Source of the DNA: Pseudocercospora fijiensis CIRAD86
Taxonomy: Eukaryota > Ascomycota > Dothideomycetes > Mycosphaerellales > Mycosphaerellaceae
DNA length: 64,000 nt
Assembly: GCF_000340215.1 (NCBI RefSeq)
Contig: NW_006921537.1
Coordinates: forward strand, 1,887,011-1,951,010
Reading direction: 5' to 3'
Shown: piece after piece, positions 53,830 through 64,000 of the stretch
Position numbering within the stretch: position 1 is the first letter of the stretch
Layout of the letters: each line of letters begins with the position of its first letter
Notes under the pieces: generated by a model
What the model was told of the DNA's origin: nothing
The model's input: the letters and a program-made list of their open reading frames with translations, nothing else
The model's database searches: none
Position numbers and translations under genes: made by a program

Positions 53830-55200
53830 ATACGGCGGCTCTCTCCTACTAACGGAACCGAGCTACTATACCTAACGAATCTAAGCTCGTTTTTAGTCTC
53901 AATCTATCCTCTTTCGGTATAAGACACTCGATAAGCAAATGCTTAGGCCGAGTCTGACCACGAAACCTAAGACTAACTAACAGCTCTATTAACTAATCCT
54001 GATCCTCGAACTCCTTCCGCTTCTTAGTAAAGATCTTAAAGAGCGCTCGAGCTTCTTCGGGTGCCTACGGAGTAGTTGAGATAAAGCCGTATCGCTGAAA
54101 TAGGTAATCCTTCGGAGGCTTATATAGAGATTTAGAGAATTCCAACGCTAACCTATCCTACTAGTAGCTTAGATTCCGGATATAAGCCCTCTCTACCTTA
54201 GTAAAGATTTCATATAGCAGTAGCACTCTGCCTTCGAGAAACGCTTTCTGTTTAACTGTTAGTATCTACTAGCTACGAACGCCGGCTACATATGCCGAGC
54301 ATAGAATAATTACCTGTACCCCTTCCTCCTATAGTAACACTTCTGCCGTCCCTAGATACCTAGCCCCGATCGCATTAATCGCAAGCTACTTTGCCTTTAT
54401 AGACGCAAAGGCTTCGCTCTAATACTGATAAAGAAACTTCCACTCTATATCGAGGATATAAAGACGACTAGTCTCGATTCTAATCCTTGCTAGCTTTTCG
54501 TAGTAGCTTTAACTATAATTTTCTAGATTGATAGGACTTATACCTTAGCCCTTTACTAGTATCTCGTCTCTTTAACTATGCTCGATCTACTCCTAGCGCT
54601 TATCGTCTATAGCGTTAGGCCCTAAGACTACACCTATTACTAGATCGACGTATAGTATCTCCTCGCTTTTTTTAGTTCCTTCATTCGTAGTATTAAGCTC
54701 TATCGCGGCATCCTAAACTCTAGCATTGTTATTCTCGGCTATCTAAACATCTCCGTTACTATCGGTCGTATCGATAGAGGTAGCGACTATAGGTCTAAAT
54801 GCTATTAGTTAACGTGTTAAAGAAAAATATACCGGCTATAGCTACCGGCTACGGCTGCCGGCTACAGCTGCTAGCTACGGCCGCTAGCTAGATTGACTTA
54901 CGCTACTAGAACTTTACGCTCGAAAACTGGCCGCAATTCTTTCCTCCTCTTAGCCTTCTCTTAGGTTGTCTTCTTATTCTAACCTTTACTTTTTTCTATA
55001 GGCGCTAGCTATCGATAGAATGCCTTATTCCGCGCCTTTCTTCTCTTATCCTTAGCTCTTTTATCCTTATCTATCTTGTCCTTTCTCTCGCGGTCTCGTA
55101 CGGAATTCTTCTTCGTAGAGTACTCCTCTTTAGTCTTACGCTTTTTAGTTAGACGCTTAGGCAAAACAAACTCGCGGTCTTTAGTTCTATCTTCTGTTTA
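53830..55200 (-). pseudogene. Unknown basic protein gene of the hAT element, RIP-damaged
   Basis: First exon (about 55.2-54.9 kb) is very basic: PKRLTKKRKTKEEYSTKKNS, RDRERKDKIDKDKRAKDKRR. Two well-formed introns, 54795-54901 (GTAAGT...TTAACTAAT...TTTAG) and 54256-54313 (GTAATT...ACTAAC...AG), both hold GCCGGC-like copies. The downstream exons read LARIRIETSRLYILDIEWKF, AKQLAINAIGARYLGTAEVL, KQKAFLEGRVLLLYEIFTKV and EFEDQD.LIELLVSLRFRGQ. Nuclear-targeted, helical; no family recognised. It could be a separate gene or, less likely, an N-terminal extension of the transposase. Confidence 0.45.
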
Positions 55201-55373
55201 GCGCGCGGCGCGCTTCTCTCTTGCTATTATAAGGGAAAGGGGCGGGGGCGTAGCGTATAGTAGTTGTTATCGGTATAGGTATAGAGGAAGAAGTTGAAAG
55301 TGTAAGAATATCGCGAAGCCCTAATTGTTACCGCCTACGTAACGTTATATAGGTAAGCTTTCGCAACTACGGC

Positions 55374-55661
55374 AACTACGCCCCGGCAACAGCAACTACG
55401 CCCTAGCAACGGCAACTACGCCCTAGCAACGGCAACCACGCCCTAGCAACGGTAATAAAGCGTAGTAAATACAACCTAGTAACTATTATAGCCGGCAATC
55501 GTAGCCGGCAGTCGAATAAGAGTGTCCTTATAGCAAAACCACGCCCTAGCAACGGCAACCACGCCCTAGCAACGGTAAAAGAGCGTAGTAAATGTAACAG
55601 AGTTACTATTATAGCCGGCAATCGTAGCCGGCAGTCGAATAAGAGTGTCCTTATAGTAAAA
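55374..55661. repeat. 20-bp minisatellite and a ~123-bp tandem duplication near the right hAT end
   Basis: CAACTACGCCCTAGCAACGG is repeated about four times at 55374-55453, and again about twice at 55539-55576. The segment containing the last unit plus a GCCGGC pair is duplicated with a period of about 123 bp. Subterminal position suggests transposase-binding repeats. Confidence 0.8.
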
Positions 55662-55797
55662 CTAATACAGTCTCTAGTTCAAACTAGGAATCTATATAGT
55701 TCGAAAAAACCAAACCGGAACTAGGGAGCTAGTTCGCCGCTAAGAAACCAAACTATATACGTTTGGTGGTTCGGAAACCGAACTACTGCGGGGTCTA

Positions 55798-55805
55798 AAT
55801 AATAC
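55798..55805 (+). repeat. Target-site duplication, right copy
   Basis: AATAATAC, identical to 45852-45859. Confidence 0.92.
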
Positions 55806-58800
55806 CGACCCTGCTTCGGTTTTAGTTTCTATTAAGGCTGTCCGATTTACTAGCTAATAAATCGGTCGAGTAGGACCTCCTCGACCTAAGGAACTTTACT
55901 CTATCCCTAATAATATAGACCTTTCTATAGTTACCCGTTCCTTCGCCGTCGTTCCCGCTATCTATATTTAAGTTACTATCGGAAGCTATAGTTAGTAGTT
56001 GCTAGCAATGCTTAATAATAGTTTAGAGTTACTTATTATAAGTAAGCGCTAGGCTAAACAGCTCCGACTGCTAATAAACAGAGATATTTCCCTTAGTATA
56101 TAGAGAGTAAATAGGGAGGTTGCGCTAGTAGGTGCCTACTATAATGTTATAGTAGACGCTTTCGGTATATGCTTTTCCTTTACCTTCTAGATTGCCGCTA
56201 ACCCGAATACGCTAATTATTCTAGGTCGTCTATAGTCTCGTATAACCTAGGGTATCTAGCGTAACTGCGACGATAGCTCCTAGGAAGGAACTATCGCTAA
56301 CTAGAAGGGTAACCGAGTCGTATTTACTAGTTATATCGGAAACACTAGCTATAAATCCTACGAGGATATCCTTGCTGCCTCTAAGCGCTCTTCGGGAAAC
56401 GCTATAGCGCGGTTATAAGACCGGCAATCTGCGCTATAAGTTAGTATAGCTTAAATAGGTTATATTTAGAGGTACGCCGCTCTGTACGTTAAGGCAAGTT
56501 TCTAGGCTCTATACTAAGGAGGCGAATGCTCGAAGCGATAGCGAGTATAATAACCCGGCAACGATAACCTAGTATACGAATCTCGGTAATAATGCTATCG
56601 CAGGCATCGCCGCCGGAAGCGGATCTACCCGAGCCCGAATCCGAACTAACTAATTAGAGCGCCGAGCTAATGCTACCCCGGGGGTATTATTAGGAATCTA
56701 ACGTTTTCGCCGGAATTATAAATTAGGATTACTAGCTATATACCTACCGACTTAAGGAGACTTCTAATAAAGTTTACGCGCTATTCTATTACGCTAATCT
56801 CCGGGCCTAACGTTAAAGAGAGAGGGCTCGGGTATTACGAGCGGTTAGTATATATACCCTATATAAGAGGGTAGCTAATAAGATTAAGCCCGTAAAGGGT
56901 AGCGTGTATATAACCGATAGGTCTAATCCTAGCGGAAATCCTAACTAGCGACAAAAGTGCCTTAACCGCGAAGCGATGTTAATACCTAGAGATAGTCTAT
57001 ACGACTAGAGGTATATTACTAAAAAGTTCTCCGCTATTCCTAGGGGATCGAGGCTAACGCCGGAGAGACTAGCGAACATTAAACCTAGTATCGAGCTTTC
57101 GGATCTTAAACTAGATTTGCTATACGAGCTTCTATATAACCGCGAAGCTGTATTAGCATATAACTTTACGTATCTAGGCAGGATTAACCCGGAGGTTGCC
57201 CCTCTATAGAGGATCCGAACGATCGAGTATAAGCCTTAGGCTTACCTAGGGTTTAAGCTAAACCTAAGCCTAAGAGGTATAGTTGAGGATATAATACGGT
57301 AGCGTATAAAGGCTAGTACCTTAGAGCCTTCCTATGCCTCGTATCGCAACCTATACTTCCTAGTTTAGAAGAAGACAGCTCCTAGGGAACTAAAGAAGTA
57401 CCGTCTAATTAACGCTATACAAAAGTTTAACGTAGTTACAATTAGAGATGCTAACCTCCCTCCGGAGACTAATAGGTTCTCGGAAGCTTTTGCTAACTGT
57501 ATTGTAGCCTTACTAGTTAATGTTTTCTTAGGCTACGACTAGATCCCTCTCTATCCTAATAGCCGCGACCTTACTAGTTTCGAGATACCTCTTAGGCTAT
57601 ATAGATAAACTACCCTCCTATAAGGGGCAACTAACTCCGTAGCCTAGTTCGTTCGTATTATAAACTAAGTCCTCGCGGCCTATATCTCCTATATAGCGAT
57701 GCCTTTCCTTAACGACATCGGCATTAAGGGCCCTAAAACTAGGTACGATAATAAAGAAGTAGAGCCTAGCATCCGTAGGTTCTTTCTCGAATATATTTAG
57801 AACCTCGATAGTGTCCTCTACGACCTAGAGCGAGCTAACCTAACGGTGTATAGGGAGAAGCTTTAGCTCCTATATAAACGAATAAACATTGTCGGGTTTG
57901 TAACTAATAAGAACGGCCGCTATCCTAACAATACACGGGTCCTAAAGATTGTGTCCTAGCCCGACCCTACCTATTAGAAAGATGTCCGGATCTAGCTTAG
58001 AGTAGTCTCCTACTTCCGTATCTAGGTCGAAAACTTTGCGTTAGTATATAAGCCTCTATACGCCTTACTTAAGAAGGATATAGAGTTTGAATAGACCTCC
58101 GTTTACTAAGCCGCTAAGGACAAGGTTACTAAGGCATTTATTAGCGCGCCTACGCTTACCTCTATTAACTACTCGGAAGGCGCAGGTCTACTAATTGTTG
58201 CTATCGACTCGAGCGGGGAAGGCTACGGCGAGATACTAATACAGTATAATCGTAAGGAGCCCTCCTTACGTTACCCTATCTAGTACGAGTCCGGTCTATA
58301 GAAACCTATCGAGGCCCGATACGATACTAGCAAGCGAGAGTGCCTTAGTGTCTATAAGGCTCTTAAGAAGTTCCGACCTTAGCTCTTTAGAGTATTCTTT
58401 CGCCTAGAAGTCGACGCTTAGACGCTAGTCTATTAACTTAACTATATAGCCTCCGACCTGCCTAACTCTACGATAGCTCGGTAGGTTGCCTAGATCTATT
58501 TGTTTGATTTCGACGTCTTCTATGTTCCTAGTAAGAAGCATACTAGACCGGATAGCCTTTCTAGAAGGCCTGCTATAAAAGAAGACATCGCCGAGATAAT
58601 AGAAGAAGAGGATATCGACGCGGTTATTAACCGCACCTTCTTTACTACCTTCTATATTAACGCTATACCGGTAATTACTAGGTCTACTACCGACGACTAA
58701 CCTAGTAACTAGCCTAACGAAGACCCTACTACTAACGGCGAGGACTAGGACGATACTAAGGCGGGCGAACTAGGCAGGGATAATATCCTTAATAGGGTCT

Positions 58801-60205
58801 ACTCCGACGACTCCTATAATATCGCTTACTTCCTTACCTATACGAAGAGAGCTCCTAGTCTATTAAAGAGTTAATACCGTCGTATTATTCGCTATTCTCG
58901 GAGGTTCCTTGTTAAGGATCGTATCCTTTAGCAATAGGCTATAGTTAATGTACCGCTCTAGCGTATTATTAACGATCTAGTAGCCCGACAAGAAATCCTT
59001 CGTTCTGTTTACGATAAGCTCGGCTACCGGGCGGCGGAGGGCACCTTCGATATCCTTCGTCGACGCTACTAGTAGGACGGCGTATAGGCTAACGTCTCCC
59101 GCTACTATAAGAGCTATCCTAAGTGCAACTTTAGGAATAGCTACCGACGTCTAGGGGAGCTACGTATCCCTACTACCTAGTTAGTTAGGGAGCGGTAGTA
59201 TAGCGATAGGGTCTATCTTAGCCGCAATAATAGCCTATATATTATTCGAGAGGGTCTTTCTCGATAGCCGGAGGCCTATTATTTCTATAAGGGTTGCGGT
59301 GCTATTAATGCCCGTAATATAGCTACCTTCCTATTTAAGGATCTATTTTGCCGCTAGGGAACACCTTACGAGGTTATCTTAGACAACGCTACGAACAATA
59401 TAGCTAAGGAGGTTTAAGCGCTACTTGTTTCGTATAGGGCGAGGAACGTTCGCATCTCCCTATACTATCCCTAGTCGAACGCTATTATTAAGCGCGGCTA
59501 TCGGTCGTTAATTGATGCCTTGTCTAAGATAACTAATAGTAGCGACAGATTAGTTCCTATTTCTACCCGCGTCCTAGCCCTTCTCTAGGCGGACCGAACT
59601 ACTATTGTCGATATAACTAGACTTATACTAGCGGAACTTATAATTAGGAGGGACGCCGTTCTTCCTATTAAATTGTCCTATCGTATATACGGCGTTTACG
59701 ATTAGGGGTCTATTCGTACTAGGGTAGACCTTCTTACCCTACGGGCTAAGGCTCTTAAGGATATAACTACGACTTCTTAAGAGGGTCTTGCTCGACAACG
59801 TCGCCTTCGGGAGGAAGCTAAGTAGTATTTTAATAACTATAATGCTATTAATTAGGAACCTCTAAAGGTTAGCGATATAGTCCTTCTATACCGGTCCGAA
59901 CTAGAGTATAGTTACTCCTATAAGCTAGCCTTTAAGTAGAAGGGTCCTTATAGAGTAAAGGAGGTCCTTTACTCGGGTTCCGTATACCTTCTTTAGGAGC
60001 TAGATAGTGCTACCTTGAAGCACTCTTACCCTCGGGCTAATCTAAAGAAGATCGTTAAGTTACGCGAACCTACCCGCCCTCCGCCGACCGAGGAGGAAGT
60101 TAGTGCCTCTATAGACCCTCTACTGTCCTTAGATGCCTATCGGGAGGAGGATCCTACCGCTATTCTAGATCCTGTTCTACCTAAGAACTATACCTATCCC
60201 TAGAT
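55806..60205 (+). pseudogene. Gypsy pol (protease, RT, RNase H, integrase), decayed
   Basis: Continuation of the retrotransposon. Protease-like region: VNREVALVGAYYNVIVDAFG, then IILGRLQSRITQGI-like at 56.1-56.3 kb. RT at 57.36-57.95 kb: KKYRLINAIQKFNVVTIRDA, LGYD-stop-IPLYPNSRDL, MPFLNDIGIKGPK (the YVDD-type site is degraded to FLND), and LDSVLYDLERANLTVYREKL. RNase H with IDSSGEGYGEILIQYN. Then FDFDVFYVPSKKHTRPDSLS (gypsy 'F.V.Y.PG..N..AD.LSR'), and integrase with YDKLGYRAAEG, GTPYEVILDNATNNIAKEVQ and YYPQSNAIIKRGYRSLIDAL. C-terminal end at about 60,200 (DPVLPKNYTYP). Confidence 0.85.
56667..56693. repeat. Palindrome of the CTAAT...ATTAG family, between protease and RT regions
   Basis: CTAATGCTACCCC joined to GGGGGTATTATTAG. 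Same family as 43478-43508. Confidence 0.75.
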
Positions 60206-60663
60206 TCGTCTTAGTAAGCTATTAGGAATAACTTAAGAATAAAGGGAGGGTTATATATAGATTAACTATATATAGAGCGTTTCCGATATTAATTCCGATT
60301 CTAATAGTAAACTAGACTTCTAGCTATCTAACTCTAACTCCGAGGAACCTAACTAGTCTAGCGATAAAGACCGCCTAGAATTATAGCTAGACGACCCCGA
60401 GACTAAATAATCGTATATCCTTTCCTACCTCTACTACGTTACTTTCCTTGCCTCTGTTAACTATTCTCCGCGCTGTTAATATAGTACCGCCCTATAGCTT
60501 TAGTCCTTACTGCCTATTCCTACTAGTGTTAATGCTCTCGGTTGTTACCCTCTTTTACTTTTACTTTGTCGGTTGTTTTACTCTTTTGCCTTCGATAGAT
60601 GTTGCTATAGCTTTACTCTTTTTGTTTTTCCTTAGAAAGAACTATACGAGGAATGACTTCTAA
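60205..60663. other. 3' untranslated part of the gypsy element
   Basis: No protein landmark. An open 71-codon frame at 60448-60663 is very hydrophobic and looks like chance in pyrimidine-rich sequence. Confidence 0.4.
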
Positions 60664-61119
60664 ATAATACCCCGGGGGTAGCATTCGGAAGCTAGCCGAA
60701 CCTAACCTCCCGCCCTTCTAGGACTACTTCCCTCTAGTTTCCTAGTCTCTAGCAACCGCCCTTAGGTAGCAACGATAACAAAATACTCCGCTAGAGAAGA
60801 TTGTTCCTGCCCTAATTAGTATTAGTTACGTAGGACACTAAGAAAGGGAGGATCCCTCTCTCTTCCTAGCTCTTAGATAGACGCAGCAACCTAGGCCTAT
60901 AGCCTCTAAGAATAGGGACCTTAGGCCGCTAAGCTTAGTATCTAGAAGAAAGAAGAACGCACGGGCTACGTTTATATGCCTGCTACTATAAAAGGTAATG
61001 CTACATCTATAAACGATAGTACTATAGGCTAATATAAGCTGCGCTAGGCCTAGGCGATTTGCTCCTAGTTGCCGAGTATCTCTAGAGAAAAGCTAATACT
61101 ACCCTAGGGGTGTTATTAG
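60664..61119. repeat. Segment bounded by inverted copies of the palindrome family; possible LTR or small element
   Basis: Starts AATAATACCCCGGGGGTAGC and ends CTAATACTACCCTAGGGG..ATTAG, so its ends are inverted copies of each other; about 455 bp. It directly follows the gypsy pol, where a 3' LTR would be, but no matching 5' copy was found, and LTRs normally end TG...CA. Confidence 0.35.
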
Positions 61120-61479
61120 TCCCGCTAGCCTTACTACTATAGATTACTACTAGGTACTCGAACTAACTAGTTACATTTCGAGTACGCGGGAATCTACGAA
61201 AGCTAGAGGTTAATAAAAGCGCGTAGTCGCTACTAGTAATTAGCTAGATCGATTATTAAACTTTAGCCGCCCTACTAATAAAGGAGTCTCGTATATAGCT
61301 TTACTTTTTAGGGTCTATATATAGTCGTTATCCGTTTGCTTTACCGGAACATACGGACTACGCTACCTTTGTACCCTATTTAAGGCGAGCTTTCTAAGCT
61401 CTTTCTTCTACTCGAATACTAACTAACTTACTACCGCCTACCCCCTCCCCCTTCTTCTATCTAAACCCTTTAATTATTA

Positions 61480-64000
61480 TTAATAAGCTACGAACGTTTT
61501 TGCAAGCTCGTTACTAACTCCTTTCCGCTCCGGTCGACTAAGATATCTTCCGGCGCCCTAAATCCGCTAGGCGCTAGCAGTAGTAGCAACCTACTAGCCC
61601 TAAACCTAGGTATACTAGTCCCGATCGAAGCCCCCTCCGATAGCGCCTTAGCTACTACAACCAGCCTCGAGCACTGCTTCTAGATCGTTACCGCCCTTAA
61701 AGACCCTTAAGAGAAGATCTAGAACGCTCGTACCCTACTACGCGTTATTAATAGGAATATTAAGAAGGCTACTATCTTAGTTACGTACGATATAAACAAC
61801 TTGCGTTAGTCTATCGGTAAGCGTATCTTTAAGCGCGAGGTCCTTAACGATATAGATATCGAACAAGCCTTTCCTATTATCTATAGCCTCGAGACGGCCG
61901 GTACCTAGATTCGCTTGCGCTTTAAGACCCTCGACTAGGCCTTCGAATATTAGGGGGGACTAAGCAGTCTTCCTAAGAGCCTTATTAACTTCGCCTACGG
62001 TAGATAAGAGCGTACTAAGTAGGTCTCTTCGTTCGTTAACAAGTATAAGGTCCGTCGTTAAGGCGCCGAGTATCTTTCCCGCACTATAATCTATCGTATA
62101 TCTGCCGCTAGTAAGAAGGTAGGCAAGTAGTTACTTAACTTATCCTTTACGCTTAACGACTTTACGACAGCCTACTAGAAGAAGCACTACGATACGATTG
62201 TCTAGGTCGATCTTAACGTATAGATAACTAAGGATCTACTAAAGGAGAAGGGCTATCGTATTAATAGTATAGGCTTTATTATTAAAGGTTAAGAGGCTCC
62301 TATCGTTAATATTCTTAAACGTAAGGCTCTTTGCCTAGAGACCGAGGCCGATACGGCTACTAGTCTTGCGCTCGCTATAGAAATGCAGGCTAAAGATCGT
62401 CGCTCGATCCGTAACCGTAAGGTCCCTTAAGAAGTTTAAGACGAGCGCGCTAAGGCCGAAGTAGCGCGTAAGAAGGCATTATATACTCGCTAGGCCCTCC
62501 GTAAGGCTAGCAAGAAGTATAGCACTCCTTCTAGTACCGACTATAGTACTAACTATAGTACTAACTATAGTAATTCGGATGTTAATATACTAGATATACT
62601 ACTAGAAGATGTCTCCTCCGAAGGCTCCTTTAGCGAGCGTAGAGATAGAGGCCTCTCGCCGATCCTATTAACTAAGAACATCTATAGTTCTTATAAGGGC
62701 GACTCTATTGCGCACCTTATTACTAATATCGATATAGTTCCTAAAGCCGATATAGGCAAAGCTCCTACCGCCCTGTCTATCTATTAATAGCTCGACGACC
62801 TTAGTAAGCTAGGTAAAGAGCGGTTTACTATATATGCTAACTATATTAAGAAGGCTACTAAGGTCTATAGTCTCTATACTAGTGCTAAGACGAGTGTCCT
62901 TATTAGCCGCCTATTAAAGATTAGACGTAATATCGCTAATTAAGATGCCTTCGCTGCCCTTAAGGCTAATTAGGCCTATACTAACTAGTTTCCTAGACGC
63001 CCTATTGCCGCCCCGATATCTCTAGGACTCTACGCGTTTAACCCTACTAGTACTATTACTCGCGCCCTTACGCTAACAGATCGCTAGAGCAAGTTCGTTA
63101 CCGGCATCCTTAGCTAAGGCACCTCCTTTAACCGCTTTCGCTAGACTAGCAATACTATCTTCCTTTAAGTCTTTAGTTAGTTGTAAGAGCCTCGTAGAGT
63201 ACATCTTCCTTTCCTTATTAACCTAATATAGGAGGAGTTTAAAATGTACCTTTAGTATATACGTACGATGCCTAAGTCTAAGCAAGAAGGCCGTAATACC
63301 CTTTAAACTTATAGTGTAAGCAACTAAATCGTCCGCTAGCACCCTGCCCTATAGCTCTTAGCTGTCGCCCTTCGACCTAATTACGTATACGAGCTTATCT
63401 CTATCCCTAAGCCTACTAAGTTCTTTAAGGTTAGCGGTACTTATAAAAACTGTCCTTCTAAGGAGTCTACTCGTCTCGGATAAGATATAGTTAAGCTCGT
63501 AGCTAGCGAGGGTGCTAGTTACCTACGTATTAAGGTCTGCCTTATATCTAAGGATAAGACTAGCTACTCTACTATTGTCGAAGGTATATATTAGCCCGAG
63601 GTCTTTACGAACTAGGTTAAGAAGCTTAAGGCTCGTAGCCTAGTCCTACTAAGCAAGATCGGTAAGCTTACTAATAAGGACCTTACCGACGACGACCTCG
63701 ACTATATATTCGATAGTTAGCCTAATAGTAAGGGGCGTAAGGCGGAGTAGATCCTTAACCCTCTAAAGGAGTGCGAGGTCTCTATTTAGATGCTATACCT
63801 ACTATATAGTAATCTAAAGACCGAGAGCAACTATATATTAATTAACCTAGGCTACTCTCGCGTTATTAATAGTACTAAGGTTAAGGGTTACGAGAACTTA
63901 ATAGTCTCTTAGGTTACTAAAGCGCACCGCAATCTAACCGCCCTCCCGGCCTCTAACTCCTTCGTGCTATTCGCTTTCCCTACGGCGATCTTAGTCGAAG
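61480..64000 (+). pseudogene. Long decayed transposon ORF of unknown family, continues past the window
   Basis: One plus-strand frame of more than 800 codons with TAG interruptions. Landmarks: NARTLLRVINRNIKKATILV, SIGKRIFKREVLNDIDIEQA, EHYDTIV-like YDTIV-stop-VDLNV, KDLLKEKGYRINSIGFIIKG, a Ser-rich linker with STDYSTNYSTNYSNSDVNIL, and later IVEGIY with LTDDDLDYIFDS. The first part could be a homeodomain-like or coiled-coil region; no enzyme motif recognised. Same base-change pattern as the gypsy element. 61,120-61,480 shows nothing. Confidence 0.35.

Larger units (their letters stand above)
45860..55797. mobile_element. Large hAT DNA transposon carrying two histone H3-like genes
   Basis: 9,938 bp, bounded by inverted ends TAGACCCCGCAGTGGTTCGG (left) and TAGACCCCGCAGTAGTTCGG (right, read inward), 19 of 20 identical, and by a perfect 8-bp duplication AATAATAC, the hAT hallmark. 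Subterminal sequence on both sides is rich in GGTTTGG / CCAAACC. Minus-strand genes from right to left: a basic unknown protein (about 55.2-53.8 kb), the hAT transposase (53.65-50.35 kb), an H3-like histone (50.16-49.51 kb), an unknown ORF with a 355-bp tandem duplication (49.4-48.4 kb), and a second H3-like histone (47.86-47.16 kb); on the plus strand an unknown ORF at 46.3-46.8 kb. All are RIP-damaged. At least 14 GCCGGC clusters lie inside. Fungal hAT elements are usually 3-5 kb with one gene. Confidence 0.9.
43478..61119 (+). mobile_element. Ty3/gypsy LTR retrotransposon, RIP-degraded, split by a hAT insertion
   Basis: Plus-strand coding in order: gag with a zinc-knuckle remnant, protease-like region, reverse transcriptase, RNase H and integrase, ending near 60,200. 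The 9.9-kb hAT element 45860-55797 is inserted between gag and pol; removing it with one copy of AATAATAC rejoins the flanks. I could not prove long terminal repeats: the sequence left of 43,478 and the segment 60,664-61,119 do not match, so the outer limits given are those of the palindrome family, not of confirmed LTRs. Confidence 0.75.

Noticed and set aside
55403..55621. 72-codon minus-strand open frame.
   Set aside because: It is just the translation of the 20-bp minisatellite and its 123-bp duplication.
60664..61119. 3' LTR of the gypsy element.
   Set aside because: Position fits, but no similar sequence occurs before gag and the ends are not TG...CA; kept only as a repeat-bounded segment.

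Overview
The window is filamentous ascomycete DNA, most likely a Dothideomycete (Mycosphaerellales type). The genes have 48-110 bp introns with GT...CTAAY...AG signals, and the gene set is fungal: Asl1-like GH128 glucanase, BLI-3, bifunctional HIS7 and an Emp70 family protein. The genome is split between gene-dense euchromatin and repeats mutated in the style of RIP (repeat-induced point mutation, C to T at CpA). Reading was by eye only; family names come from motif recognition, not searches.

1-27.3 kb is ordinary host sequence with about a dozen genes, mostly on the minus strand: a partial possible transcription-factor C-terminus, RWDD2-like, TIM15/ZIM17, a secreted GH20 hexosaminidase, BLI-3, EMP70/TM9SF, GH128, cullin-3, an unknown three-exon gene, IMP3, and HIS7 divergent from IMP3. 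It is interrupted at 12,327-15,878 by a complete but decayed PIF/Harbinger-like DNA transposon (26-bp terminal inverted repeats, 3-bp TCA duplication, DDE transposase plus Myb/SANT-like second gene). At 26.6-27.3 kb lies a 5'-truncated MFS transporter relic.

27.3-64 kb is almost entirely nested transposable elements, with one 0.73-kb host island, a 5'-truncated PhzF relic at 36,981-37,712. In order: a degenerate DDE_Tnp_4 element split by a Tad1-like LINE; an element coding for a DUF6589-like protein; an unidentified minus-strand ORF; a Ty3/gypsy retrotransposon (gag at 43.6-45.8 kb, protease/RT/RNase H/integrase at 55.8-60.2 kb); and a further unknown long ORF running to the window end. The frames can still be followed because nearly all interruptions are TAG (from CAG or TGG), with Cys to Tyr and His to Tyr changes.

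The most striking object is a 9,938-bp hAT transposon (45,860-55,797) inserted in the gypsy element with a perfect 8-bp duplication (AATAATAC). Besides its transposase it carries two different histone H3-like genes, one with an H3-tail-like KAPRK repeat and one with a long basic tail, plus at least three unidentified ORFs. Many of its predicted introns contain tandem clusters of the palindrome GCCGGC. I know of no described hAT transposon that encodes H3 histones; this is the best candidate for an undescribed system here.
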